NCBI GenBank assembly: GCA_002431305.1 | Contig: DJEG01000086.1 | Coordinates: 5,285 to 54,630, forward strand | DNA from: Ruminococcaceae bacterium UBA5904 | Lineage (GTDB): Bacteria > Bacillota > Clostridia > Oscillospirales > Acutalibacteraceae | Reading direction: 5' to 3' | Length of the DNA stretch: 49,346 nucleotides | Part shown: positions 33,204 through 41,473 of the stretch, one piece after another | Numbering within the stretch: position 1 is the stretch's first letter | Layout: each line of letters starts with the position of its first letter | Position numbers and translations under genes: made by a program | Notes under the pieces: model-generated | Seen by the model: the letters and a program-made list of their open reading frames with translations, nothing else | Told to the model about the DNA's origin: nothing | Databases searched by the model: none

Positions 33204-36200
33204 TTAAACTACTTTTACACCGATAACTGCCTTTTCGCCGTTGATATTCCACTCGGCGGTATTGCCCTCGGCTTTACCGACCTCTATGCTGTCTGCAAGA
33301 ACATCGCCCGCGATATCGGCTTTATGAGAAGCGACAATTGCGTTAAGCTTATCGCTGCCGTCAATCGTAAGGGCTATATGATCGGTTACGTTAAAGTCTG
33401 CATCCTTACGCATGGTCTGAACCTTACTGATAATCTCACGGACAAAACCTTCGTTTATAAGCTCCTCGGAAAGAACCGTATCAAGAGCGACCGTAACGCC
33501 GTAATCCGTAAGTGTAAACAGACCGTCTTTCTGTTTTGTTTCAATGAGAAGATCCTCTTCGCAGAGTTCGATATCCTCGCCTATATTAATAACGAGTTTA
33601 CCGTCGGCTTTAAGCTGTGCATAAGCCTTTGCGCCGTCGAGAGAAGCAAGCGCATTTCTGATAGCGCCGAGCTTTGCGCCGTATTTGGGTCCGAGAGTCT
33701 TCATCTGAGGCTTGAATACATAATTCGTAAGAGCCGAAGTATCGTCTACAAATTCAACGCTCTTCACATTAAGCTCGTCCTCAATTATATCGATATAAAG
33801 TTCATCAAGTTTTTTGTCAGCTTTTACAAACATCTTTGCAAGAGGCTGACGGTTCTTAATATTTGCGCCGTTTCTTGCCGCCCTGCCGAGACTGACTACG
33901 GAAAGAACCTCTTCCATATCGTTTTCAAGATCTTTATTGATATAATCCTTGTTAACCTCGGGGAACGAGCAGAGATGTATGCTCTCGGGAGCATTCTTAT
34001 CAACGGAGCGAACGAGATTCTGATATATTTCCTCTGTCATAAACGGAATCATGGGCGCGGCAGCTTTCGAAACTGTTACGAGAGCGGTATAAAGAGTCAT
34101 ATAAGCGTTAATTTTATCCTGCTCCATGCCCTGTTTCCAGAAACGTTCTCTGCCTCTGCGGACATACCAGTTACTCATCTCGTCAACAAAATCCTGCAAT
34201 GCCTTTGCCGCCTCAGGAATCTTATAATCGTTGAGATTTGCGTCAACATCGCCGACCATGGAATTGAGTTTCGAAAGAAGCCACTTATCCATGACGGAGA
34301 GTTTATCATATTCGAGTTTATAATTATTCGGGTCGAAATTATCTATATTAGCATACAGCACAAAGAACGCGTATGTGTTCCACAGAGTACCCATAAACTT
34401 ACGCTGACCCTCGGTAACGGCTTTACCGTAGAATCTGTTGGGAAGCCAGGGAGCCGAATTTGTATAAAAATACCAACGTATAGCGTCCGCGCCGTATGTC
34501 TGAAGAGCGTCGAACGGGTCGACCGCATTACCCTTGGACTTCGACATCTTCTGTCCGTTTTCGTCCTGAACATGTCCGAGAACTATAACGTTCTTGAACG
34601 GAGCCTTGTCAAAGATAAGAGTAGAAACGGCAAGAAGCGAATAGAACCAGCCTCTCGTCTGGTCGACAGCCTCGGAAATGAAATCCGCGGGGAACTGCGC
34701 TTTGAACAGCTCTTGATTTTCAAACGGATAATGATGCTGTGCAAAAGGCATCGAACCCGAATCGAACCAGCAGTCGATAACCTCGGGAACACGTTTCATA
34801 ACTCCGCCGCATTCGGGGCACTTGAGCGTAACAGCGTCGATATACGGTCTGTGAAGCTCTATGTCATCCGGGCAATTGTCCGACATCGATTTTAATTCCT
34901 CAATGGAACCTACCGAATGTCTGTGTCCGCAGACGCAGCACTCCCAAATATTAAGAGGAGTACCCCAGTAACGGTTACGGCTGATTGCCCAATCCTGTAC
35001 GTTTACAAGCCAGTCGCCGAATCTGCCCTTGCCTATACTTTCAGGAATCCAGTTAATTGTATTGTTGTTTCTGATAAGATGATCCTTAACCGCGGTCATC
35101 TGAATATACCACGACTCTCTCGCGTAGTAGATAAGCGGGGTGTCGCATCTCCAGCAGAACGGATAGTCATGCTCGAATTTCGGAGCGGAGAAAAGAAGTC
35201 CTTCTTTATCAAGGTCTTTCAAAACCTCGGGATCTGCGTCCTTAACGAATAATCCCGCGTAAGGAGTCTCCTCTGTCATGTCGCCTTTGCCGTCAACAAA
35301 CTGAACAAACGGAAGGTCATATTTTCTGCCGACTCTCGCGTCGTCCTCGCCGAATGCGGGCGCACAGTGAACGATACCGGTACCGTCGGTCATAGTAACA
35401 TAACTGTCACACATAATGAAAAACGCCTTTTTCTTCTGCGATTTCGCTTTTTCGTATGCACATTCGTAAAGAGGCTCGTATTCCTTATATTCAAGGTCGC
35501 TGCCCTTGAATTTTTCGAGAATTTCGTACGCGCTCTGTCCCTCTTGAGCAAGAGGTCCGAGAACTTTGTCAAGCAGAGCGACCGCCATATAATAAACTCT
35601 GCCGTCGCACGCTTTTACCTTTGCATACTCGTCGTCGGGGTTTACGCACAGCGCAACGTTTGATGGAAGAGTCCACGGCGTAGTCGTCCATGCAAGGAAG
35701 TAAGCGTCTTCGCCCTTAACCTTAAAGCGACCGACAGCCGAACGTTCCTTAACGGCCTTATAACCCTGCGCAACTTCGTGAGAAGACAGCGGGGTACCGC
35801 AGCGGGGGCAGTAAGGTACTATTTTAAATCCTTTATAGATAAGACCTTTTTCATAAATTTTTTTAAGAGCCCACCATTCTGACTCGATATATGAATTATG
35901 ATAAGTTACATAGGGGTTCTCCATATCCGCCCAGAATCCGACGGTGAATGAGAAATCCTCCCACATCTTTTTATACTTCCATACGTTCTCTTTGCACATC
36001 TCGATAAACGGCTCTAGACCGTATTCTTCAATCTGTTCCTTGCCGTCGAGTCCAAGCTGTTTCTCAACTTCAAGCTCTACAGGCAGTCCGTGGGTATCCC
36101 AGCCGGCTTTACGCGGGACCTGATATCCCTTCATCGTACGGTAACGAGGAATCATATCCTTAATAACACGCGTCAGAACATGTCCGATATGCGGTTTTCC

Positions 36201-36347
36201 GTTAGCGGTGGGCGGTCCGTCGTAGAATATATACGGAGTACCTTTTTTAGCAGTTGTCTTTTCGAAAATTTTGTTGTCTTTCCAGAACTTCTCTATCTCT
36301 TTTTCACGCTGAACGAAATTCAGGTCGGTAGAGACTTTTTTGTACAT
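33204..36347 (-). CDS. ileS: Isoleucyl-tRNA synthetase
   Basis: Charges tRNA-Ile. Start ATG 36347 (MYKKVST) with AAGGAG 8 nt upstream; about 1047 residues, the longer eukaryote-like class that is also found in many Clostridia. Seen: HIGH at 53-56 in TANGKPHIGHV, the CP1 editing domain with WTTTPWTLPSN, KMSKS at about 600-604, a tRNA-binding anticodon domain and an extended C-terminal part. The upstream 250 nt hold an isoleucine T-box. The longer frame to 36440 would run through the T-box terminator and is rejected. Confidence 0.97.
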   Translation of the reverse strand: MYKKVSTDLNFVQREKEIEKFWKDNKIFEKTTAKKGTPYIFYDGPPTANGKPHIGHVLTRVIKDMIPRYRTMKGYQVPRKAGWDTHGLPVELEVEKQLGLDGKEQIEEYGLEPFIEMCKENVWKYKKMWEDFSFTVGFWADMENPYVTYHNSYIESEWWALKKIYEKGLIYKGFKIVPYCPRCGTPLSSHEVAQGYKAVKERSAVGRFKVKGEDAYFLAWTTTPWTLPSNVALCVNPDDEYAKVKACDGRVYYMAVALLDKVLGPLAQEGQSAYEILEKFKGSDLEYKEYEPLYECAYEKAKSQKKKAFFIMCDSYVTMTDGTGIVHCAPAFGEDDARVGRKYDLPFVQFVDGKGDMTEETPYAGLFVKDADPEVLKDLDKEGLLFSAPKFEHDYPFCWRCDTPLIYYARESWYIQMTAVKDHLIRNNNTINWIPESIGKGRFGDWLVNVQDWAISRNRYWGTPLNIWECCVCGHRHSVGSIEELKSMSDNCPDDIELHRPYIDAVTLKCPECGGVMKRVPEVIDCWFDSGSMPFAQHHYPFENQELFKAQFPADFISEAVDQTRGWFYSLLAVSTLIFDKAPFKNVIVLGHVQDENGQKMSKSKGNAVDPFDALQTYGADAIRWYFYTNSAPWLPNRFYGKAVTEGQRKFMGTLWNTYAFFVLYANIDNFDPNNYKLEYDKLSVMDKWLLSKLNSMVGDVDANLNDYKIPEAAKALQDFVDEMSNWYVRRGRERFWKQGMEQDKINAYMTLYTALVTVSKAAAPMIPFMTEEIYQNLVRSVDKNAPESIHLCSFPEVNKDYINKDLENDMEEVLSVVSLGRAARNGANIKNRQPLAKMFVKADKKLDELYIDIIEDELNVKSVEFVDDTSALTNYVFKPQMKTLGPKYGAKLGAIRNALASLDGAKAYAQLKADGKLVINIGEDIELCEEDLLIETKQKDGLFTLTDYGVTVALDTVLSEELINEGFVREIISKVQTMRKDADFNVTDHIALTIDGSDKLNAIVASHKADIAGDVLADSIEVGKAEGNTAEWNINGEKAVIGVKVV

Positions 36348-36381
36348 AATTACAGCTCCTTTAATACGGCGGCTGATAAAT

Positions 36382-36615
36382 AAAAAAGCCCTGTCCTGTA
36401 AGTCAGGACAAAGCAAACTTTGTTTAAACCACCGAAACATACAAATATATGCGTTCCCGTAACGAGGGAATACCGGCAGCGCTTAATTACCTCGGCTTTC
36501 AGCGCGCAGCTCGGGAGTGATACACGTATATGGCTACTCACACCGCGCTCACACCATCCGCAGTTCGCTTTGTTTTTCGCCGGAATACGACTGTCTCCGT
36601 CATAGCTTTTATTTT
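36382..36615 (-). promoter_or_regulatory. Isoleucine T-box riboswitch leader of ileS
   Basis: On the minus strand, in order: the Stem I distal region (GCGAACTGCGGATGGTGTGA, within 36549-36568), the specifier codon ATC for Ile at 36519-36521 in TATCACTCC, a Stem III-like hairpin, the tRNA-binding UGGU (36428-36431), and an 11-bp terminator (arms 36404-36414 and 36388-36398) followed by TTTTTTATTT. An alternative antiterminator can form: TCGG, bulge with UGGU, ACAAAG/CTTTGT, CTGA. It uses the terminator's first arm. UGGU matches the ACCA end of tRNA-Ile. The bulge after UGGU is not the usual ACC. Confidence 0.88.
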
Positions 36616-36626
36616 ATTTCATAGTG

Positions 36627-36655
36627 ATTTTACCACAGGAAAAAAGCGTTGTCAA
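36627..36655 (-). promoter_or_regulatory. Promoter of the T-box/ileS transcript
   Basis: TTGACA (36650-36655), 17 nt, TAAAAT (36627-36632) on the minus strand: a near-perfect sigma-A promoter just before the T-box. Confidence 0.75.
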
Positions 36656-36667
36656 GTAAGCAGAGTA

Positions 36668-37777
36668 TTATTTCTTTTTCAATTTATAAAACTTATATAT
36701 TCCGCGTATGCTCAGCGCCGTACAGACAAAGACCGCCGTCCTTTTCAGTACAAACGGAACCGCCGCCGAAACCGAGGACGGAGAATGAGTATAAACATAT
36801 TCAGTGACAGGACGTTTAAGTTTTGACGAAAGCAGATCCTCCGCAGTAAGCGTATATGTCAGATATGAGCGCGGATTATTTTCGTCAATATCAAGGATTC
36901 TGACTCCCCTTTTCATACCGGGACCGTACGTATTAAATCCGCATCCTTGGGTATAACCCAAATCTATTCCTCCGTAATTTATAACGAATGAATTATTGTG
37001 GTCATGACCGAAATAAAGCCCGAGCACGTCGCCTTTTTCTTTAAGTGCTGACAAAAATCCGTCGTCAAATTTTATCGACGCAAAATTTTCGCCCATGAAC
37101 ATACCTTTCTTATAAAGCGAATCGTCAAGTCTGTAATATTCTTTATTAAATTCTCCCGCACCTTTAAACGAACGGCTGTCGCGTCTGTCCGATATAACCG
37201 CTGTTTCGTAAATTTCAATCGGAGGAATATGGCAGAACGCGAGAGCGGGCAGAGCTTTTTTATATGAATCTCTTATTTTTCTGTATTCATTCTGCTGTTC
37301 GGCGCTTACGCCGTCGTACTTGCCCGTGTCGAACATATAGACGTTAAATATAGGCTTTTCTCCGTCGTGAGAATAAATCGTTTTATATGAAAACGGAGAA
37401 TATCCGCCGGATGAATTCGAATTATTAAGACACAGTCCGCTGTCCTTATATGTCATGAACTGAAAATCGGCAGAGCATTTCTTTGAAATATCATGATTTC
37501 CGAACGTAAACAAAAACTTAACGTTTCTTTTTATAATAGGCTTCAGTACATTTTCTATCGTTATTTTTGTTTTAGTCCGAACATCGCCCGAAACCATTGA
37601 AACTCCGTAACCCTTTACCTGGTCGCCGGTAAAAACAACGAGGTCGGGCTGCGCATAGTCCAACGCTCTGTCGATAAGATTTACCGTATCGGGATTCGTC
37701 ATGCATATTTCCTGCACGTCGGCTATCTGCATTATTCTGAAATGTCCGTTATCCGAAAAAACAAGCTTGTTATTCAT
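36668..37777 (-). CDS. Calcineurin-like metallophosphoesterase (purple-acid-phosphatase-like)
   Basis: Start ATG 37777 (MNNKLVFSDNGHF) with GGTG upstream, about 369 residues. Metal motifs: MQIADVQE (family D-x-H position reads ADVQ), FTGDQVKG, FGNHDIS, the histidine in FCHIPPIE, and YFGHDHNN. A hydrophobic stretch near the C-terminus (about 340-360) with a basic end could be a membrane tail. No signal peptide was seen. Related proteins in Clostridia are annotated as Dcr2/phosphatase-like; the substrate is unknown. In the first motif Gln replaces the usual His (ADVQ rather than ADxH), as is seen in some Dcr2-like members. Confidence 0.8.
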   Translation of the reverse strand: MNNKLVFSDNGHFRIMQIADVQEICMTNPDTVNLIDRALDYAQPDLVVFTGDQVKGYGVSMVSGDVRTKTKITIENVLKPIIKRNVKFLFTFGNHDISKKCSADFQFMTYKDSGLCLNNSNSSGGYSPFSYKTIYSHDGEKPIFNVYMFDTGKYDGVSAEQQNEYRKIRDSYKKALPALAFCHIPPIEIYETAVISDRRDSRSFKGAGEFNKEYYRLDDSLYKKGMFMGENFASIKFDDGFLSALKEKGDVLGLYFGHDHNNSFVINYGGIDLGYTQGCGFNTYGPGMKRGVRILDIDENNPRSYLTYTLTAEDLLSSKLKRPVTEYVYTHSPSSVSAAVPFVLKRTAVFVCTALSIRGIYKFYKLKKK

Positions 37778-37793
37778 AATAATCACCGCCGTT

Positions 37794-37823
37794 ATTATAC
37801 GTTAAAATATATATTTGTGTCAA
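37794..37823 (-). promoter_or_regulatory. Promoter of the 36668-37777 phosphoesterase gene
   Basis: TTGACA (37818-37823), 18 nt, TATAAT (37794-37799) on the minus strand, divergent from the YbaK-type gene. Confidence 0.7.
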
Positions 37824-37849
37824 CACGGTTAAATTTATAAAATTGCCTC

Positions 37850-37878
37850 TTGAAACTTTATCATCATTGTGATAGTAT
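37850..37878 (+). promoter_or_regulatory. Promoter of the YbaK-type gene
   Basis: TTGAAA (37850-37855), 17 nt, TAGTAT (37873-37878) on the plus strand. The predicted start is almost at the AGGTG ribosome site, so the leader would be unusually short. Confidence 0.45.
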
Positions 37879-37894
37879 CAATCAGGTGATACGA

Positions 37895-38434
37895 ATGTAT
37901 ATTAATGATAAAACATTTAAGGACGCGCCCGAATACGAAATCTCGCCGGGCGAAAAAACGGTTTACTCCGTATTAAAAGAACTCGGAATAGACTTTGAAC
38001 GAGCCGAACACGACAGAGCCGACACGATAGACGACTGTCTCGCCGTCGAGCAAGTCCTCGGAGTCTCAATATGCAAAAACCTGTTTCTGTGCAACAGACA
38101 GAAAACAAAGTTTTATTTACTTCTTATGCCCGGAGACAAGCCGTTTAAAACAAAAGATCTTTCGTCACAGATAAACTCGGCAAGGCTCTCGTTTGCAGAT
38201 TCAGGCGCGATGGAAAAATATCTCGGAGTAACGCCCGGCTCGGTAAGCATTCTCGGCTTAATTTTCGATAAAGAAAACGACGTCACGCTTTTAATTGATT
38301 CGGATTTATTAAATAATGAATTTATAGGCTGTCATCCTTGCAAAAACACGGCTACGCTTAAAATCAAAACAGAGGATATACTCTCAAAATTCCTGCCTTA
38401 CGTAAAGCACGAGTATACAACTGTTAAATTATAA
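37895..38434 (+). CDS. YbaK/ProX-type aminoacyl-tRNA deacylase
   Basis: Start ATG 37895 (MYINDKTF) with AGGTG 6 nt upstream; 179 residues. The YbaK/EbsC fold is recognised from YSVLKELGIDFERAEHD near the N-terminus, KNLFLCNRQKTKFYLLLMPG with the conserved Lys, LSFADSGAMEKYLGVTPGSVS and NEFIGCHPCKNTATLKI. Such proteins clear mischarged tRNA (for example Ala-tRNA-Pro) in the cytoplasm. A Gfo/Idh oxidoreductase gene follows 20 nt downstream, probably on the same transcript, with no evident functional link. Confidence 0.88.
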   Translation: MYINDKTFKDAPEYEISPGEKTVYSVLKELGIDFERAEHDRADTIDDCLAVEQVLGVSICKNLFLCNRQKTKFYLLLMPGDKPFKTKDLSSQINSARLSFADSGAMEKYLGVTPGSVSILGLIFDKENDVTLLIDSDLLNNEFIGCHPCKNTATLKIKTEDILSKFLPYVKHEYTTVKL

Positions 38435-38454
38435 AGAACAGAGGAATTAAAAAA

Positions 38455-39747
38455 ATGGCACATCAATCACCCGTCACGGCAATAATCGTAGGCGGAGGAC
38501 ACAGATCTTTTATATATGCGTCTTATGCGCAGAAACATCCCGATGAACTTAAAATAGTCGGAATAGCTGACCCTGATACAAACAGATGCCGTGAGGCCGC
38601 CGAAATTTACGGCTTCGGCGAGGATATGATTTTTTCCTCGGCGGAGGAACTTGCAGAACATAAAAAACTTGCAGATACAATTATAAACGGCACAATGGAC
38701 AAGCTCCATGTAAAAACGTCGGTTCCGCTTCTTGAAAAGGGCTACGATATCCTTTTGGAAAAACCGTTTGCCGATAATAAAGAGGAAATGGACAAGCTTG
38801 TTTCGGCAGTAAAAAAATACAACCGCAAAGTTATGGTCTGCCATGTTTTGAGATATGCTAAATTCTATAACGAGATAAAAAAAGTAATCGCGTCCGGAAA
38901 AATAGGCAGAATAATCAATATTCAAACGCTTGAAGACGTAAGCTATCATCATCTTTCAACCTCGTACATACGCGGAAAATGGGCAAATTCAGATGTATGC
39001 GGAACATCTATGCTTTTAGCAAAATGCTGTCATGATATCGACATTGTGACATGGCTGATGTCTGAAACAAAACCGGTCAGAGTTTCAAGTTTCGGTTCTC
39101 TCTTCCAGTTTAAAAAAGAAAACGCTCCCGAGGGAAGCGCAGACAAATGCATGGACTGCAAATATGCGGATTCGTGCAATATGTCAGCCAAGACAATATA
39201 TCTCGAGCACCCTGAAAGATGGACGTTTTACGTTTGGTCTGAGCTTATGAAGGGTAATGAAAAACCTACTCTCGAACAAAAAGAACAGTACTTGCGAACG
39301 TCTACGCCGTACGGCAGATGCGCGTATAAATCGGATAACAACGTCGTTGACCATCAGTCGGTTCTTATAAATTTTGCGTCCGGAGCGACGGCAACTCATA
39401 ACATGACGGGCGGAACTCCGTATTCACAAAGAAGAATAAAGATAACGGGCACGCTCGGTTCGATTGAGGGCTGTTTCGAGGACAGCAAATTCACCGTCTA
39501 TATGATAACCCCAAAACCCGAAAGCGGTTATACGTCGGAAGAATTCGACCTAACAAAAATCGCGTCGGCATTCGAAGGGCACGGCGGCGGAGATATGGCT
39601 ATCGTTGAGGATTTCATAAAATACATAAAAGGCGAAAAAGTATCAATAGCGTGTACCAGTATTTTTGACTCCATACTCGGACACGAATGCGTATTTGCCG
39701 CGGACAAGTCTATGCTCCGCGACGGCGAAAGCATTGAAATAAAGTAA
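38455..39747 (+). CDS. Gfo/Idh/MocA family NAD(P)-dependent oxidoreductase
   Basis: 430 residues. The Rossmann start IIVGGGHRSFIYASYA, ADPDTNRCREAAEIYGF, and the EKPFADNKEEMD motif are typical. CHDIDIVTWLM marks the catalytic/substrate region. A Cys cluster CMDCKYADSC (about 228-237) inserted in the C-terminal domain is like that of some sugar-dehydrogenase relatives and may bind metal or be structural. The substrate is probably a sugar or inositol derivative, but there is no pathway neighbour to tell which. AGAGGA precedes the ATG. Confidence 0.88.
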   Translation: MAHQSPVTAIIVGGGHRSFIYASYAQKHPDELKIVGIADPDTNRCREAAEIYGFGEDMIFSSAEELAEHKKLADTIINGTMDKLHVKTSVPLLEKGYDILLEKPFADNKEEMDKLVSAVKKYNRKVMVCHVLRYAKFYNEIKKVIASGKIGRIINIQTLEDVSYHHLSTSYIRGKWANSDVCGTSMLLAKCCHDIDIVTWLMSETKPVRVSSFGSLFQFKKENAPEGSADKCMDCKYADSCNMSAKTIYLEHPERWTFYVWSELMKGNEKPTLEQKEQYLRTSTPYGRCAYKSDNNVVDHQSVLINFASGATATHNMTGGTPYSQRRIKITGTLGSIEGCFEDSKFTVYMITPKPESGYTSEEFDLTKIASAFEGHGGGDMAIVEDFIKYIKGEKVSIACTSIFDSILGHECVFAADKSMLRDGESIEIK

Positions 39748-39748
39748 C

Positions 39749-39836
39749 AAAAAATCAGTCCTCCCATAAGATATTACTGAGACCGGCGTAGATAAGCCGA
39801 CGAACTCAGAAAAATATCTTTAAGGAGGATTTTTTT
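39749..39836 (+). promoter_or_regulatory. Long hairpin that pairs with the ribosome site of the cysteine-rich gene
   Basis: The whole gap folds as one rod: TCCTCC (39759-39764) with the ribosome site GGAGGA (39824-39829); AAGATATT (39768-39775) with AATATCTT (39813-39820); CTGAG (39777-39781) with CTCAG (39805-39809); CGGC (39784-39787) with GCCG (39796-39799); loop of 8. All four helices are perfect. Seven Ts follow and run into the ATG. The element could be a terminator/attenuator, a translation switch, or an RNA thermometer. No known riboswitch is recognised. Confidence 0.8.
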
Positions 39837-40676
39837 ATGAACGACAGAAACGACGTTTCATGCAGAAAAATAAAAGAAGCCGTTTGTATCGATACCGACA
39901 GAGTTTACGACTCCTGCGCGGATAAAGACTGTCTTGCCGATTTGAGAGTATATTTTACGGATCAGACCCAGCAGTTAATCGATAACGCGGTATCGGTGAG
40001 ATGCAGAGGATGCGAGGTGCTCAACGTATGTACCGAGATTGAGCGCGTACCTTTTAACAAGGGATTTTACTCGGTAGACCTCACTTTCTTCTTCCTTGTT
40101 TCACTCGACGTATTCACCTCGGCGCAGTGCCCCGAAGAAACCGTCTGCGGACTGTGCATGTTCTCTAAGAAATGCATTCTTTACGGCAGCGACGGAAACG
40201 TCAAAATCTTTTCATCCGAATTTGCGGACAGACAAAATGACGAACATCTTCCGCCCGCAACGACCAGCCCCAAAGCAAAAGTTCAGGTTGCAGAACCCAT
40301 ATGCCTTGACGCAAAACTCTGCCGTCCGTGCGACTGCTGTTCAAGCATCAGGGATGGAATTAATGTCCCCTCTTACATCAGAAACAGATTCAGAGGCTCG
40401 CTCTGCGCTCCTTCCGACTCAAAAGCCGTCAAAGTCACTCTCGGAGTATTTACCATTGTTCAGCTTGAAAGAAGCGTTCAGATGCTTATCCCGGCATACG
40501 ATTTCTGCATGCCGTGCAAAGAATGCGCATGCGATACGGAAGACCCCTGCGACGCATTCAGAAGAATCAAATTTCCCGTTGACGAATTCTTCCCGCCCAA
40601 TCAGAGAGACATGGGTGTCTCGGAACTGTCGGATGCTCCCTCGTCCGGATGCGGATGCTCGTCAAACAGAATCTGA
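39837..40676 (+). CDS. Conserved cysteine-rich clostridial protein, function unknown
   Basis: 279 residues with 24 cysteines by my count. The N-terminus (EAVCIDTDRVYDSCADKDCL, then LADLRVYFT) is one I know from uncharacterised proteins widespread in Clostridia. After a beta-rich middle (NKGFYSVDLTFFF) there are cysteine clusters CGLCMFSKKC, CRPCDCC, CMPCKECAC and a CGC end. There is no signal peptide or membrane segment. The pattern suggests metal binding or disulfide cross-linking, as in spore-coat proteins, but neither is shown. GGAGGA lies 7 nt before the ATG and is fully paired in the upstream hairpin. Confidence 0.8.
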   Translation: MNDRNDVSCRKIKEAVCIDTDRVYDSCADKDCLADLRVYFTDQTQQLIDNAVSVRCRGCEVLNVCTEIERVPFNKGFYSVDLTFFFLVSLDVFTSAQCPEETVCGLCMFSKKCILYGSDGNVKIFSSEFADRQNDEHLPPATTSPKAKVQVAEPICLDAKLCRPCDCCSSIRDGINVPSYIRNRFRGSLCAPSDSKAVKVTLGVFTIVQLERSVQMLIPAYDFCMPCKECACDTEDPCDAFRRIKFPVDEFFPPNQRDMGVSELSDAPSSGCGCSSNRI

Positions 40677-40686
40677 TACAAAAAAG

Positions 40687-40716
40687 TCCGCCGATTTAAA
40701 ATCGGCGGATATTTTT
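40687..40716. terminator. Bidirectional terminator after the cysteine-rich gene
   Basis: A stem TCCGCCGAT/ATCGGCGGA (40687-40709, 9 bp plus A-T pairs, tiny loop) is followed by TTTTT on the right and preceded by an A-run on the left. Confidence 0.88.
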
Positions 40717-40726
40717 ACTGCTTTTC

Positions 40727-41473
40727 TTATTCGGCGTTTTTCTTCTCTGTTTTTTTACCTTTATAATCGGGATCAAGTTTCTTTCCTCTCAGATAGAAAA
40801 ACACAATTGAAACTGCATACGACGCAATTCTTAATATTACGGAAAAATTCGTAAGCGCCGCGGATGTATCCTTGTACGTCGCATTATAAAGTATCGAAAG
40901 TACGTTGACTATTACGGCTGTCAAGGTAAATATCGCGCAGAACAGGGCAAAGTTATCCGTTTTGTTCTGCGATTTTTCCATGTTGTAAACGCGCATCATA
41001 TAAAGTCCCGTTATCGTCTGAAGCGAAAGAACCGTTACCGCGCCGTAAACTATACCGTAAAGAATCTGAACGTTTTTTAATGCGTTTGCAATCACCGCAT
41101 CGGAAGGAGAAGACTGAATCTGATTTTGCAGAACGCTTGAACTTACGAGTATAAAACACATGGCAACGGAAAGTATTACGGAAAAAACGCAAAAAACAAT
41201 AGATAAAATATTGAAATTGCGTCCAGTATTCGGATAAGCCGTGTCTTCAAGCTCGTTTGCCTTTTTCAAAAGTGAAAATCCTCTGAATGAGAGAACATAT
41301 CCTGCGATTACCACAGCCATTGCAATGCATAGAATATATATAAGAGCACTGCCTCCGAGCATCTGTCCGACAGTCTGTAAAATATACGAAATCAGCAGAA
41401 CAATGCTCATAATATAAAGCGTTTTGTTGGAATATATCTTGTATTCCAGCGCCATTTTTTGCTTTTCATTCAT
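40727..41473 (-). CDS. Multi-pass membrane protein of unknown function
   Basis: 248 residues with about six hydrophobic segments (around 18-36, 42-62, 90-112, 135-158, 178-200, 212-230) and a lysine-rich C-terminal tail. No family motif is recognised. The start ATG directly follows the TAA of the NahK-like gene with no gap, so it is co-translated with that kinase. A link to sugar kinase function (for example sensing or transport) would be a guess. Confidence 0.75.
   Translation of the reverse strand: MNEKQKMALEYKIYSNKTLYIMSIVLLISYILQTVGQMLGGSALIYILCIAMAVVIAGYVLSFRGFSLLKKANELEDTAYPNTGRNFNILSIVFCVFSVILSVAMCFILVSSSVLQNQIQSSPSDAVIANALKNVQILYGIVYGAVTVLSLQTITGLYMMRVYNMEKSQNKTDNFALFCAIFTLTAVIVNVLSILYNATYKDTSAALTNFSVILRIASYAVSIVFFYLRGKKLDPDYKGKKTEKKNAE

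Noticed and set aside
33324..34895. Long open frame (over 500 codons) on the plus strand opposite ileS
   Set aside because: It lies wholly inside the well-supported ileS gene, has no ribosome site and no recognisable domain. It is a mirror of ileS codon usage.
36348..36440. N-terminal extension of IleS by 31 codons
   Set aside because: It would translate through the T-box terminator and ribosome site. The ATG at 36347 has AAGGAG at good spacing and gives the usual N-terminus.
37850..37894. Earlier TTG start of the YbaK-type protein at 37850
   Set aside because: That codon is the -35 box of the promoter. The ATG at 37895 has AGGTG at proper distance and matches the family's N-terminus.
39749..39836. 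The hairpin as simply the terminator of the Gfo/Idh gene
   Set aside because: Its second arm is the ribosome site of the next gene and its T-run touches the start codon, so a plain terminator does not explain the placement. Termination may still be part of its function.
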